DNA of 28,100 nucleotides from an uncultured Mycoplasmatota bacterium (GTDB taxonomy: Bacteria > Bacillota_I > Bacilli_A > RF39 > UBA660): NCBI GenBank assembly GCA_900546245.1, contig URBY01000015.1, forward strand, positions 1 through 28,100, given 5' to 3'. The first letter of the stretch is position 1. Every line of letters begins with the position of its first letter. A model generated the notes under the pieces. It ran no database searches. It saw only the letters and a program-made list of their open reading frames with translations, and was not told the origin of the DNA. Positions 7,871-15,767 of the stretch are shown here, piece by piece. The position numbers and the translations under genes were made by a program.

Positions 7871-8600
7871 ATTCAAACATAGAACTAATTACTATTATTA
7901 GTATACCAATTAAAATTCCTATAATAGATAATATTTTATTTTTACTATGTAATACATGTGGAAGTAATTCAAAAAATACTATATAAATTATCATTCCAAG
8001 TGTTAAACAAAGTAATATTCCTATTACAAAATCACTTATTAATGAACTTATTAAAGCCATTAAAAGTCCACCAATGAATGTAGATATTGTAGACAAAAGA
8101 ATCATTAATATTCTTTTTTTCTTATCTTCTTTTTTTAATGTTGAATATATAACCATTCCCATAGGAATATTATGAAGTCCAACACCAAGTGCCATTAAAA
8201 GACCTACCTTAACTGATTCTGTTGTTATACTGTAAACTGCCATACCTTCAATTATATTGTGAAGAACAATTGCTATAGTTGATACAATACCAATATGAAG
8301 TAAATTTTCTTCTGTACATTCATGTGATAAACCATGTTCATGATCATGTTCTGGTATAAATATATCAAGTAATTTTAATATAAGAACACCAATAACTACA
8401 AATATAGTTATTAAATAAATCTTATTAGAAAATGTTTCATATATTTCAGGAAACAAATCAGAAATAGCAAGTGAAATCATACATCCAAGTGCTACTGAAA
8501 TAGATAAATTTTCTATTAATTTAGTATTTTTTGATATCTTAACTAAAAAAACTCCAATTAGTATAAAAAGTCCTAAAACAAATGTAATTAATAATCCCAT
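7869..8600 (-). CDS. ZIP-family divalent metal transporter
   Basis: A 243-residue membrane protein of the ZIP family, which imports Zn2+, Fe2+ or related ions. About eight hydrophobic segments are visible. The metal-site motifs HNIIEG (TM4) and HNIPMG (TM5) are both present, and a His/Glu/Cys-rich loop (PEHDHEHGLSHECTEEN) lies between TM3 and TM4, as in many zinc carriers. The start follows a strong AGGAGG site that lies in the 10-bp gap after the glycosyltransferase gene, so the two are probably one transcript. The exact metal cannot be told from sequence. Confidence 0.92.
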   Translation of the reverse strand: MGLLITFVLGLFILIGVFLVKISKNTKLIENLSISVALGCMISLAISDLFPEIYETFSNKIYLITIFVVIGVLILKLLDIFIPEHDHEHGLSHECTEENLLHIGIVSTIAIVLHNIIEGMAVYSITTESVKVGLLMALGVGLHNIPMGMVIYSTLKKEDKKKRILMILLSTISTFIGGLLMALISSLISDFVIGILLCLTLGMIIYIVFFELLPHVLHSKNKILSIIGILIGILIIVISSMFE

Positions 8601-8610
8601 TTTTTACCTC

Positions 8611-9639
8611 CTATATTGTTTTAATTATTTCTCTTGATTTATTAATAAGTTCTTCTTTTGAATTTGAATTCATATATTTTCTTTTTAATATAAATCTTTT
8701 CATAAATTTTATTCTTCTTCTAAAGAAACTATCTCTTTTCATAACTTCTTTAAAAGCTATATTATTATATATATCGCCATATGTAAGTTCAAGTACTCTA
8801 AATAAATAACTTAAAAGCTCTTTTTTACCTTTTAAATTTAAATTTTTCCACAGCATAATATCATTGAATATATAAATAGTGTTCATAAGTTTTAATGATT
8901 CATATTTTTCTTTATCAAATTTTAAACCTTTTGTATACTCATCTAATTTTTCACAGGAAGACAATATATCTAATATTTTAGTGCTTCCAAATAAATTCAT
9001 TCCCATAATACTTTTAGGATTAAATCTATATCTATAAAGTACTTCATTTAAATAAACTATTTTCTTTGCTTTTATTATATTTGAAATAATAAATGGTAAA
9101 TCTTCAAAGTATATTCCTACTGGAAATCTTGAATCACCTATTAAACTTCTTTTAAATAATTTATTACAAGGACCTGCAGTTTCTAAAAGAAAATAGTCTC
9201 CTTTATTTATATCTACTTCTATAGTTTTTTCCTTTAACTTTGGATATAACTTTCTATCTGCATATTCTATATTTGATATACTTCTACTAAAATCATATCT
9301 AACTACATCAGCATCATATTTTTTAGCGGCATTAAATGCATCTTCTAAAGTATTTGGCTCAATATAATCATCAGAATCAATAAACATAATGTATTCGCCT
9401 TTTGCTTTATCAATACCTTTATTTCTTGATGCACCTGGTCCTAAATTTTTTTTATTTTCTATAACAAAAAAATTAGAATATTTTTTTTCATATTCTCTAA
9501 TTATATCAAGACTACTATCTTTTGATTTATCATCTATTAATATTACCTCATAATTTTTATAACTTTGTGAAAGTATACTATCTAAGCATTGTCTAATAAA
9601 TTTTTCTACATTATAAACTGGAATAATAATACTAATCAT
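8611..9639 (-). CDS. Family 2 glycosyltransferase
   Basis: A 342-residue GT-A fold glycosyltransferase of family 2. The N-terminal domain has the start pattern ISIIIPVYNVEKFIRQCLDS, an IDDKSKDSS nucleotide-binding turn, and the metal-binding DSDD at residues 88-91. The acceptor-side region follows to about 220, then a basic C-terminal tail. It probably transfers a sugar to a surface polysaccharide or lipid at the cytoplasmic face; no other polysaccharide genes are nearby. The start follows AGGGTG. An extended -10 element lies about 30 bp upstream. Confidence 0.92.
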   Translation of the reverse strand: MISIIIPVYNVEKFIRQCLDSILSQSYKNYEVILIDDKSKDSSLDIIREYEKKYSNFFVIENKKNLGPGASRNKGIDKAKGEYIMFIDSDDYIEPNTLEDAFNAAKKYDADVVRYDFSRSISNIEYADRKLYPKLKEKTIEVDINKGDYFLLETAGPCNKLFKRSLIGDSRFPVGIYFEDLPFIISNIIKAKKIVYLNEVLYRYRFNPKSIMGMNLFGSTKILDILSSCEKLDEYTKGLKFDKEKYESLKLMNTIYIFNDIMLWKNLNLKGKKELLSYLFRVLELTYGDIYNNIAFKEVMKRDSFFRRRIKFMKRFILKRKYMNSNSKEELINKSREIIKTI

Positions 9640-9666
9640 TTTTAATTCACCCTATCCATAGATAAA

Positions 9667-9675
9667 ATTATATCA
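9667..9675 (-). promoter_or_regulatory. Extended -10 promoter element for the glycosyltransferase-ZIP unit
   Basis: On the minus strand the sequence reads TGATATAAT, a full TATAAT with the TGn extension. It lies 28 bp before the glycosyltransferase start; its TGA is also the stop of the broken HD gene. No good -35 is seen. Confidence 0.5.
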
Positions 9676-10198
9676 CATTTCGAAATATTTTTTAGTTTTT
9701 TCTAAATATTTCTTTCTTTTTTCTAACTTTTCTGGATTATGTGCAAGCGCATCACATCTTTGTACTTCAAGTCTTTTTTTTAGCAAAGAAGGGTTTTCTT
9801 TTACTTTCCTTTCTCTTATTGGATAATCATGATTTTTTACTAAATACATACTTCTTGAGTAAAATCTTTATCATATTCTAATCTTTCTAAAACAATTCTT
9901 GTTATTTTTTCTGAATAAATAGGATGATTAGGATAATGCCTTATTCCACCCTTTTCAACATAACAATATGGTTTACTTATATCATGAAATAAAAGTGACA
10001 TTAAAAATCTTTTTTAGATAAGGAAATAGCATATAATGTATGATTAAATACATCTAGATGATGATGTGGATGTTTATGATCAAACCCTATCATTGGTTTA
10101 ATTTCCGGTATTATATTTAAAATATATTCTAAACTATTATTAATTTCTAAAATAACATCATCGCTCATTAAAATACTATATAAATTAATTATAACCAC
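9673..10198 (-). pseudogene. HD-domain phosphohydrolase gene broken by two -1 frameshifts
   Basis: Three pieces in different frames form one HD-domain protein, like the HD part of CCA-adding enzymes. Piece 1 (to about 10002) carries GFDHKHPHHHLDVFNHTLY. Piece 2 carries LMSLLFHDISKP with the HD pair and HYPNHPIYSEKI. Piece 3 carries LVKNHDYPIRE and a basic C-terminus ending at TGA 9673. Restoring one base in the A run at 10003-10007 and one in the A run at 9842-9844 gives a continuous frame of 175 residues, and the span plus two bases is an exact multiple of three. The start is GTG 10198 or, less well supported by an RBS, ATG 10168. All the metal-binding His/Asp positions remain, so the breaks are recent or are sequencing errors. 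Confidence 0.8.
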
Positions 10199-10210
10199 CT
10201 ATGCTTATTA

Positions 10211-10242
10211 TAATAAAAAAGGTAAACCTTTTAAAGTTTACC
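10211..10242 (-). terminator. Terminator after hsp20
   Basis: On the minus strand the stem GGTAAAC / GTTTACC (10221-10227 and 10236-10242) with an 8-nt loop is followed by TTTTTTATTA. It begins one base after the hsp20 stop and ends the htpG-hsp20 transcript. Confidence 0.8.
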
Positions 10243-10243
10243 A

Positions 10244-10639
10244 TTATTTTATTTCAATACTTTTTTTAGTATCAACTTTTTCTTGTTTTGGAATAACAAG
10301 TTTTAAAGTACCATCTGTAAATTCTGCTTCAATTTCATCTTCTTTGATATCTCCAAAGTTAAATGATCTTTCACATTTTTCATATACTCTTTCTTTTCTT
10401 ATATATTTCTTGTCATCTTCTTCTTTTTCTTCTTCTTTCTTTTCACAAGAAATTTTAATTACTCCATTATCACATTCAATATTGATATCTTCTTTTTTAA
10501 ATCCTGGAATATCCATAACTACATTATAGTTTCCATCCTTTTCAAAAATATCACATTTCATAGATTTTTTAAATCTACTATCCTCATAATCATCTAATAA
10601 ACTATCAAAAAATATTCTGCTTGGTAACATATTCATCAT
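10244..10639 (-). CDS. Hsp20 / alpha-crystallin small heat-shock protein
   Basis: A 131-residue small heat-shock protein that holds unfolding proteins in a refoldable state without ATP. The alpha-crystallin domain covers about residues 25-120, with the conserved VVMDIPGFKKEDINIE strand region and the late GTLKLVIPK motif. The C-terminal I-x-I anchor (IEI) used for oligomer assembly is present. A short acidic-basic loop (EEEKEEDDKKYIRKE) lies mid-domain. The start region (ATG ATG AAT ATG) follows GAAAGGA; the first or third Met may be used. It lies 40 bp after htpG with no terminator or clear promoter between, so it is probably read from the CIRCE-controlled htpG promoter. Confidence 0.94.
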   Translation of the reverse strand: MMNMLPSRIFFDSLLDDYEDSRFKKSMKCDIFEKDGNYNVVMDIPGFKKEDINIECDNGVIKISCEKKEEEKEEDDKKYIRKERVYEKCERSFNFGDIKEDEIEAEFTDGTLKLVIPKQEKVDTKKSIEIK

Positions 10640-10679
10640 TCCTTTCTTATTTATTATGTACCTAATCTATATTTTTATT

Positions 10680-12578
10680 CTATTTTGATAATAAGTCACA
10701 TATTAAATTACTAATTTCTGTTGGATTTTCTATTGAAAGTCCTTCAATTAATCTACTTTGTGAATAAAGAATTTTAGTATATTCGTTAAATTTTTCTTTA
10801 TCACTTCTATATAATTCTTTTAATTTATCTGCTATTTTATGTGAAGAATTAATTTCAAGTATTATTTTTGCATTAATATTTTGATCAGTAGGCATAGCAT
10901 TAAGTACCTTTTGCATTTCTATTGAAACAGGTCCTTCACTTACTAAACATACTGGATGATTTTTAAGTCTATGTGTAAATCTAACATCTGAAATATCACT
11001 ACCGATAATTTCTTTCATTGAATTTAACATTTCTTTGTTTTCATCATTTATTTTTTTAATTTCTTCTTTTTCTTCTTCAGTATCTAAATCTAAGTTTTCT
11101 TCGGAAACATTAACGAATTTTTTACCATCATATTCCATTAATGATTTAATAGCAAATTCATCAACATATTCTGTTAAGTAAAGAATGTTATAACCTTTAT
11201 CCTTTACTTTTTCAACTTGTGGAAGCATATTAATTTTATCTATTGTTTCACCACAAGCATAATAAATATTTTCTTCATCATCTTTCATAGATGAAACATA
11301 TTCTTTTAATGTTATATATTTTTCATCTTTTGATGAGTAGAACAAAAGTAAATCTTTAAGTTCATCTTTATGCATTCCATAGTCATTGTATACACCTAAT
11401 TTTAGTTGCATACCAAATTCTTTAAAGAACTTTTCATATTTATCTCTTTCACCCTTAAGCATACTTTCAAGTTCACTTTTAATTTTCTTTTCTATATTAC
11501 TAGCGATTAATTTAAGTTGTCTATCTTGTTGTAAGATTTCTCTTGATATATTAAGTGATAAATCATCACTATCAACAACACCTTTAACAAATCCAAAATA
11601 ATCAGGAAGTAAATCAGAACATTTATCCATTATAAGTACACCATTAGAATAAAGTGCTAAACCTTTTTCATACTCTTTTGAATAATAATCAAATGGAGCA
11701 TGTGCTGGTAAGAATAATATTGCTTTATAACTTGTCATACCTTCTACACTTGTATGAATAACTTTAATTGGATTTTCATAATCATAAAATTTACTTTGAT
11801 AGAAATTATTATATTCTTCTTCAGTAATCTTATTTTTATCTTTTTTCCATAAAGGAATCATACTATTTAATGTTTCTTCTTTTGTTACATCTTCATATTC
11901 ATCTTTAGAATCTTTCTTAAGTTCTCTTCTTGTAACATTCATTTTTATTGGATATCTGATATAATCAGAATATTTTTTAACAAGTGTTTCTATAGTATAA
12001 GTATCTAAGAAGTCACTATAATTATATTCTTCATTATCTGATTTAATTTTTAAAATAATTGTTGTTCCATAAGTATCTTTTTCATCTTTTGTAATTGTAT
12101 AACCTTCAGCACCAGTGCTTTCCCACTTATATGCATCTTCTTCATTATACTTTTTACTAATTACCGTTACATCATCACTAACCATAAATGATGAATAAAA
12201 TCCTACACCGAACTGTCCTATTATATTTACATCTTTTTTCTTTTCGTTTTCTTCTTTAAATTGTAATGAACCAGACTTTGCAATCATACCTAAGTTATTT
12301 TCAAGTTCTTCTTTATTCATACCAATACCAGTATCAATAATCTTAAGTAATCTATTTTCTTTGTCTATTTCTATTTTAATGCATAAATCTTTTTTATTTA
12401 CTTTTATACTTTTATCAGTTAATGACTGATAATAAAGTTTGTCAATTGCATCACTTGCATTCGATAATAATTCTCTTAAAAATATTTCTTTATTTGTATA
12501 AATTGAATTAATCATCAAATCAAGTAATCTTTTAGATTCTGCCTTAAACTGCTTCACATTATACCTTCTTTCTGTCAT
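10680..12578 (-). CDS. htpG: Molecular chaperone HtpG (Hsp90)
   Basis: A 632-residue bacterial Hsp90. The N-terminal GHKL ATPase domain shows the helix with ELLSNASDAIDKLYY, the DTGIGM motif, and GQFGVGFYSSFMV. The middle domain (about 220-490) contains SLNISREILQQ, and a C-terminal dimerisation domain follows. It uses ATP-driven clamping to remodel client proteins in the cytoplasm. Length is normal. ATG 12578 follows AGGTAGAG. It is preceded by a CIRCE operator over its promoter and followed by hsp20, which fits one HrcA-controlled heat-shock operon. Confidence 0.97.
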   Translation of the reverse strand: MTERRYNVKQFKAESKRLLDLMINSIYTNKEIFLRELLSNASDAIDKLYYQSLTDKSIKVNKKDLCIKIEIDKENRLLKIIDTGIGMNKEELENNLGMIAKSGSLQFKEENEKKKDVNIIGQFGVGFYSSFMVSDDVTVISKKYNEEDAYKWESTGAEGYTITKDEKDTYGTTIILKIKSDNEEYNYSDFLDTYTIETLVKKYSDYIRYPIKMNVTRRELKKDSKDEYEDVTKEETLNSMIPLWKKDKNKITEEEYNNFYQSKFYDYENPIKVIHTSVEGMTSYKAILFLPAHAPFDYYSKEYEKGLALYSNGVLIMDKCSDLLPDYFGFVKGVVDSDDLSLNISREILQQDRQLKLIASNIEKKIKSELESMLKGERDKYEKFFKEFGMQLKLGVYNDYGMHKDELKDLLLFYSSKDEKYITLKEYVSSMKDDEENIYYACGETIDKINMLPQVEKVKDKGYNILYLTEYVDEFAIKSLMEYDGKKFVNVSEENLDLDTEEEKEEIKKINDENKEMLNSMKEIIGSDISDVRFTHRLKNHPVCLVSEGPVSIEMQKVLNAMPTDQNINAKIILEINSSHKIADKLKELYRSDKEKFNEYTKILYSQSRLIEGLSIENPTEISNLICDLLSK

Positions 12579-12596
12579 TCTCTACCTGACAATTAC

Positions 12597-12625
12597 ATGA
12601 TAGCACTTTAATTAGCACTTGTCAA
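12597..12625 (-). promoter_or_regulatory. Sigma-A promoter of htpG-hsp20
   Basis: On the minus strand TTGACA (12620-12625) and TATCAT (12597-12602) are spaced by 17 bp. The -35 box is formed by the centre and inner arm of the CIRCE element, so HrcA bound there would block RNA polymerase. Confidence 0.82.
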
Positions 12626-12638
12626 TAGTAAGTGCTAA
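12612..12638. promoter_or_regulatory. CIRCE operator (HrcA site) of htpG
   Basis: A perfect 9-9-9 inverted repeat, TTAGCACTT-N9-AAGTGCTAA, one base per arm away from the classic TTAGCACTC-N9-GAGTGCTAA. CIRCE is the binding site of the heat-shock repressor HrcA. An extra half-site (TAGCACTTT at 12601-12609) overlaps the -10 box. Confidence 0.93.
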
Positions 12639-12667
12639 AATAGATAAATTTTTACATTTTTTTAACT

Positions 12668-12690
12668 AAAAAAAATCACAAATGTGATTT
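12668..12690 (-). terminator. Terminator after the kinase-like gene
   Basis: On the minus strand the stem AAATCAC / GTGATTT with a 4-nt loop is followed by a run of Ts (A-run 12668-12675 on the plus strand). It starts at the gene's stop codon and insulates the htpG promoter downstream. Confidence 0.78.
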
Positions 12691-13441
12691 ATAATTTAAG
12701 TGTTTTTATTAAATTTTTACCTTGAAAAATTTCTTTTTTAGTTACACTCTTAACATATGATTGTAAATCTTCTCCTACTTGTTCTTCATTAAAATTTAAA
12801 CAATTATTCAAGTATTCCTTAAATTCACTATTTAAACTTAATTCATTTATTAATACCCTTTGCTCTTCTAATGATTTATAAGATAAATTTTTATCATATA
12901 AAATTGATAATATTAATAAATTTAGATATTGTATTTCACCCTTTATCCTTTTTTTATACATACTATCTAAAATATTACCTTTTATAATTAATTGATCAAA
13001 ATCAATAAGTTTAATATCTGTATTCGATACTAATATATTAAACAATTGTAAATCATTATGTATAACACCATTTTTATGAAGATTTTTTATTATTTGTATT
13101 ATTTTATATATAATCATTTTTTTATATTCAATAGATAAAGATTCTTTAGTTATTATTCTATTTACATTTTTATATTCATCTAAATATCTAGTTGTATATC
13201 CATACTCTTTTAAATCTAAATATAATATTTCATCTGCAAATACACAATCAGATAATTCTTCCATAGATTTTAATATTTCAAAATATTCTTTAAATCTTGA
13301 TACTACATGAGTTGGTTCTAATTTATAAATTATTCCATCTTTAGTTAAAACTACTGGAATTTTTGTTGATGAATTTCTTTTTAATACTGTCATATTTTCA
13401 AGACCTTTTCTTGTAATAAATCTTTCTGTAATTTCACTCAT
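12689..13441 (-). CDS. Protein-kinase-fold protein
   Basis: A 250-residue single-domain protein with a kinase fold. The presumed ATP-binding Lys is Lys40 in IIYKLEP. The catalytic loop reads HNDLQLFN (128-135), with Asp130 and Asn135, in place of HRD....N. The metal-binding motif is DFD (147-149) in place of DFG. These keep all catalytic residues, as in RIO/LPS-kinase-like small kinases. The phospho-acceptor is unknown; it could be a protein, sugar or other small molecule. There is no membrane segment. ATG 13441 follows GAGGTGG. It lies between clpB and htpG on the same strand, but has its own sigma-A promoter and terminator, and no CIRCE. Confidence 0.85.
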   Translation of the reverse strand: MSEITERFITRKGLENMTVLKRNSSTKIPVVLTKDGIIYKLEPTHVVSRFKEYFEILKSMEELSDCVFADEILYLDLKEYGYTTRYLDEYKNVNRIITKESLSIEYKKMIIYKIIQIIKNLHKNGVIHNDLQLFNILVSNTDIKLIDFDQLIIKGNILDSMYKKRIKGEIQYLNLLILSILYDKNLSYKSLEEQRVLINELSLNSEFKEYLNNCLNFNEEQVGEDLQSYVKSVTKKEIFQGKNLIKTLKL

Positions 13442-13462
13442 AAGTCCACCTCATGGGATGGT

Positions 13463-13491
13463 ATTTTATCATTTATTTATATATATGTCAA
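13463..13491 (-). promoter_or_regulatory. Sigma-A promoter of the kinase-like gene
   Basis: On the minus strand TTGACA (13486-13491) and TAAAAT (13463-13468) are separated by 17 bp, ending 21 bp before the start codon. Confidence 0.75.
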
Positions 13492-13510
13492 AAAAATAGA
13501 TTATTTGAAA

Positions 13511-13545
13511 TTAATAAAAACTAATGATTTTACTCATTAGTTTTT
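13511..13545 (-). terminator. Terminator after clpB
   Basis: A 12-bp stem AAAAACTAATGA / TCATTAGTTTTT (13516-13527 and 13534-13545) with a 6-nt loop contains the clpB stop and last codons. On the minus strand it ends in TTTTTATTAATTT. Confidence 0.8.
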
Positions 13546-15647
13546 ACTAAATTATTATTTTCTTCATCTATAATAACTTCTTCACCAAACTTAATATTAT
13601 CATTAATTATTTCATTTGCAAGTAATGTTTCTAGATTTCTAGATACAAACCTTTTTATAGGTCTTGCACCATATTTTTCATCATAAGAATTATTGATAAT
13701 AAAATCTTTTGCTTTATCAGTTAATTTTAATGTAATTTTTTTATCATCTAGTCTTTTTTCTATATCACTTATAATTTTATCAAGTATTTCATATACAACT
13801 TTTTTATCAAGTGATTTAAATATAATTATTTCATCTATACGATTTATAAATTCTGGTTTAAATGTATGTTTTAATTCATTCATTACAAGTTCTTCTTTAT
13901 TTTCAGCATTTTCCAAAATATATTCACTACCCAAGTTAGAAGTCATAATTATAATAGTATTTTTAAAATCTACTGTTCTACCTTGTGAATCTGTTATTCT
14001 ACCATCATCTAGTATTTGAAGTAATATATTAAATACGTCTTTATGAGCTTTTTCTATTTCATCAAATAAAACTATACTATATGGATTTCTTCTTACAGCT
14101 TCTGTTAATTGTCCACCTTCATCATATCCTACATATCCTGGAGGTGCTCCGACTAATCTAGATACTGAATGACTTTCCATATATTCACTCATATCTATTC
14201 TGACAATATGTCTTTCATCATCAAATAATTCATAAGCAAGTGTTTTAGCAACCTCTGTTTTACCTACACCTGTTGGACCTAAGAATATAAATGAACCTAT
14301 TGGTCTATTTGGATCTTTTATACCCGCTCTTGAACGAATTATTGCTTCACTAACAAGTTTTAAAGCTTCATCTTGTCCTTTTACTCTTTTCTTCATGTTT
14401 TCTTCTAGATGAATTATCTTTTCTCTTTCGCCTCCGACTAATTTACTAATAGGTATTTTAGTCCAATTTGAAATTATTTTAGCAATATCTTCTTCATCTA
14501 CTGTATCAGATAATATTTCATTTTTTGCTTTTTTATTTAATTCTTCTAATTCTTTTTCTAGTCTAGGAATCGTACCATGTCTTAATTTAGCAGCTTCTTC
14601 TAAATCATATCTATTTTCTGCTTGTTCTAATTTAAAGTTAGCAGTTGATATTTCTTCCTTTTTATTTTTTATCTTATCATTAATACTTTTTTCTTCTTCC
14701 CAGTCACTTCTTAATTTTTTTTCATCTTCTTTTAATTTAGATAAATCAGTATTAATTTCTTCTACCCTTTTCTTACTTATATCATCTTTTTCTTTTTTTA
14801 ATGCTTGTTTTTCTATTTCAAGTCTCATTATTTTTCTTGTTAAAGTATCAAGCTCTGTTGGTACTGAATCCATTTGTACTTTAATAGTTGCACACGCTTC
14901 ATCTATTAAATCAATTGCTTTATCAGGAAGAAATCTATCTGTTATATATCTATTTGAAAGAGTTGCTGCTGCGACTAATGCTCTATCTTTTATTGAAACA
15001 CCGTGATGAACTTCAAATCTTTCTTTTAAACCACGAAGTATAGTTATTGTATCTATTACTGTTGGTTCTTTAACAATTACTTTTTGAAATCTTCTTTCAA
15101 GTGCACCATCTTTTTCAATATATTTTCTATATTCATTAAGTGTTGTTGCACCAATACATAATATTTCACCTCTAGCAAGCATAGGTTTTAACATATTACC
15201 AGCGTCCATTGCGCCTTCTAAAGCACCCGCTCCTACTATCATATGTATTTCATCTATAAATAAAATTATTTCTCCATTACTTTCTTTTATTTCTTTTAAT
15301 ACGGCTTTTAATCTTTCTTCAAATTCACCTCTATATTTAGCACCAGCAATAAGTGCTCCAAGGTCAAGCTCCCATATTGTTTTATTCTTTAAACTGTTAG
15401 GGACATCACCTTTAACTATTCTTTGTGCAAGTCCTTCAACAATAGCTGTTTTACCTACACCAGGTTCACCTATTAAAACTGGATTATTTTTAGTTTTTCT
15501 AGATAATATTCTAGTAATACTTCTTACTTCTTCATCTCTACCTATTACAGGATCGATTTTACCATCTTTTACTGCTTTTACAATATCTCTACCATATTTT
15601 TCTAGTGGATTTTGTAAATTTTCTTCATATGGATTTTGTCCGTTCAT
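13530..15647 (-). CDS. clpB: ClpB-type AAA+ disaggregase lacking the N-terminal domain
   Basis: A Hsp100 disaggregase that threads aggregated proteins through its ring with DnaK. Two AAA+ modules are complete: Walker A GEPGVGKT (60-67) and GPTGVGKT, Walker B LFIDEIH and VLFDEIEK, arginine fingers in ALERRFQKV and FINRIDE, and pore loop KYRGEFEERL. A long coiled-coil middle domain lies between them, which marks ClpB over ClpC. The usual N-terminal Clp-N domain of about 150 residues is missing: the protein starts a few residues before the first AAA+ module (NPLEKYGRDI). ATG 15647 is chosen because AAGGAGGGG precedes it by 6 nt; the longer frame to 15674 has no such site. Length is 705 residues against about 860 usually. 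CIRCE-controlled. Confidence 0.93.
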   Translation of the reverse strand: MNGQNPYEENLQNPLEKYGRDIVKAVKDGKIDPVIGRDEEVRSITRILSRKTKNNPVLIGEPGVGKTAIVEGLAQRIVKGDVPNSLKNKTIWELDLGALIAGAKYRGEFEERLKAVLKEIKESNGEIILFIDEIHMIVGAGALEGAMDAGNMLKPMLARGEILCIGATTLNEYRKYIEKDGALERRFQKVIVKEPTVIDTITILRGLKERFEVHHGVSIKDRALVAAATLSNRYITDRFLPDKAIDLIDEACATIKVQMDSVPTELDTLTRKIMRLEIEKQALKKEKDDISKKRVEEINTDLSKLKEDEKKLRSDWEEEKSINDKIKNKKEEISTANFKLEQAENRYDLEEAAKLRHGTIPRLEKELEELNKKAKNEILSDTVDEEDIAKIISNWTKIPISKLVGGEREKIIHLEENMKKRVKGQDEALKLVSEAIIRSRAGIKDPNRPIGSFIFLGPTGVGKTEVAKTLAYELFDDERHIVRIDMSEYMESHSVSRLVGAPPGYVGYDEGGQLTEAVRRNPYSIVLFDEIEKAHKDVFNILLQILDDGRITDSQGRTVDFKNTIIIMTSNLGSEYILENAENKEELVMNELKHTFKPEFINRIDEIIIFKSLDKKVVYEILDKIISDIEKRLDDKKITLKLTDKAKDFIINNSYDEKYGARPIKRFVSRNLETLLANEIINDNIKFGEEVIIDEENNNLVKTNE

Positions 15648-15669
15648 AGTTATCCCCTCCTTATATAAT

Positions 15670-15698
15670 TGCATATAAAAAGCATGCTTTTTACTGCA
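15670..15698 (-). other. Palindrome in the clpB 5' leader
   Basis: The perfect 18-bp palindrome TAAAAAGCATGCTTTTTA (15676-15693) is flanked by TGCA on both sides (15670-15673 and 15695-15698). It lies between the promoter and the ribosome site of clpB, so the mRNA leader could fold into a hairpin with a CATG loop, or the DNA could bind a dimeric regulator. Confidence 0.55.
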
Positions 15699-15705
15699 TA
15701 CTTTA

Positions 15706-15733
15706 ATTATATCACTATTTTAGCACTTGTCAA
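15706..15733 (-). promoter_or_regulatory. Sigma-A promoter of clpB
   Basis: On the minus strand TTGACA (15728-15733) and TATAAT (15706-15711) are spaced by 16 bp. As at htpG, the -35 box sits in the centre of the CIRCE element. Confidence 0.85.
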
Positions 15734-15746
15734 GCAAGAGTGCTAA
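15720..15746. promoter_or_regulatory. CIRCE operator (HrcA site) of clpB
   Basis: TTAGCACTT-N9-GAGTGCTAA: arms of nine bases match each other at eight positions, and the right arm is the exact classic CIRCE half. It overlaps the -35 of the clpB promoter, so clpB belongs to the HrcA regulon here. Confidence 0.92.
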
Positions 15747-15767
15747 ATATATTAATTTTTTTATTTA

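Noticed and set aside
13530..15647. ClpC (McsB/CtsR-linked) identity for the Hsp100 gene
   Set aside because: The long coiled-coil middle domain is of ClpB length, and no UVR or ctsR-mcsA-mcsB genes are next to it.
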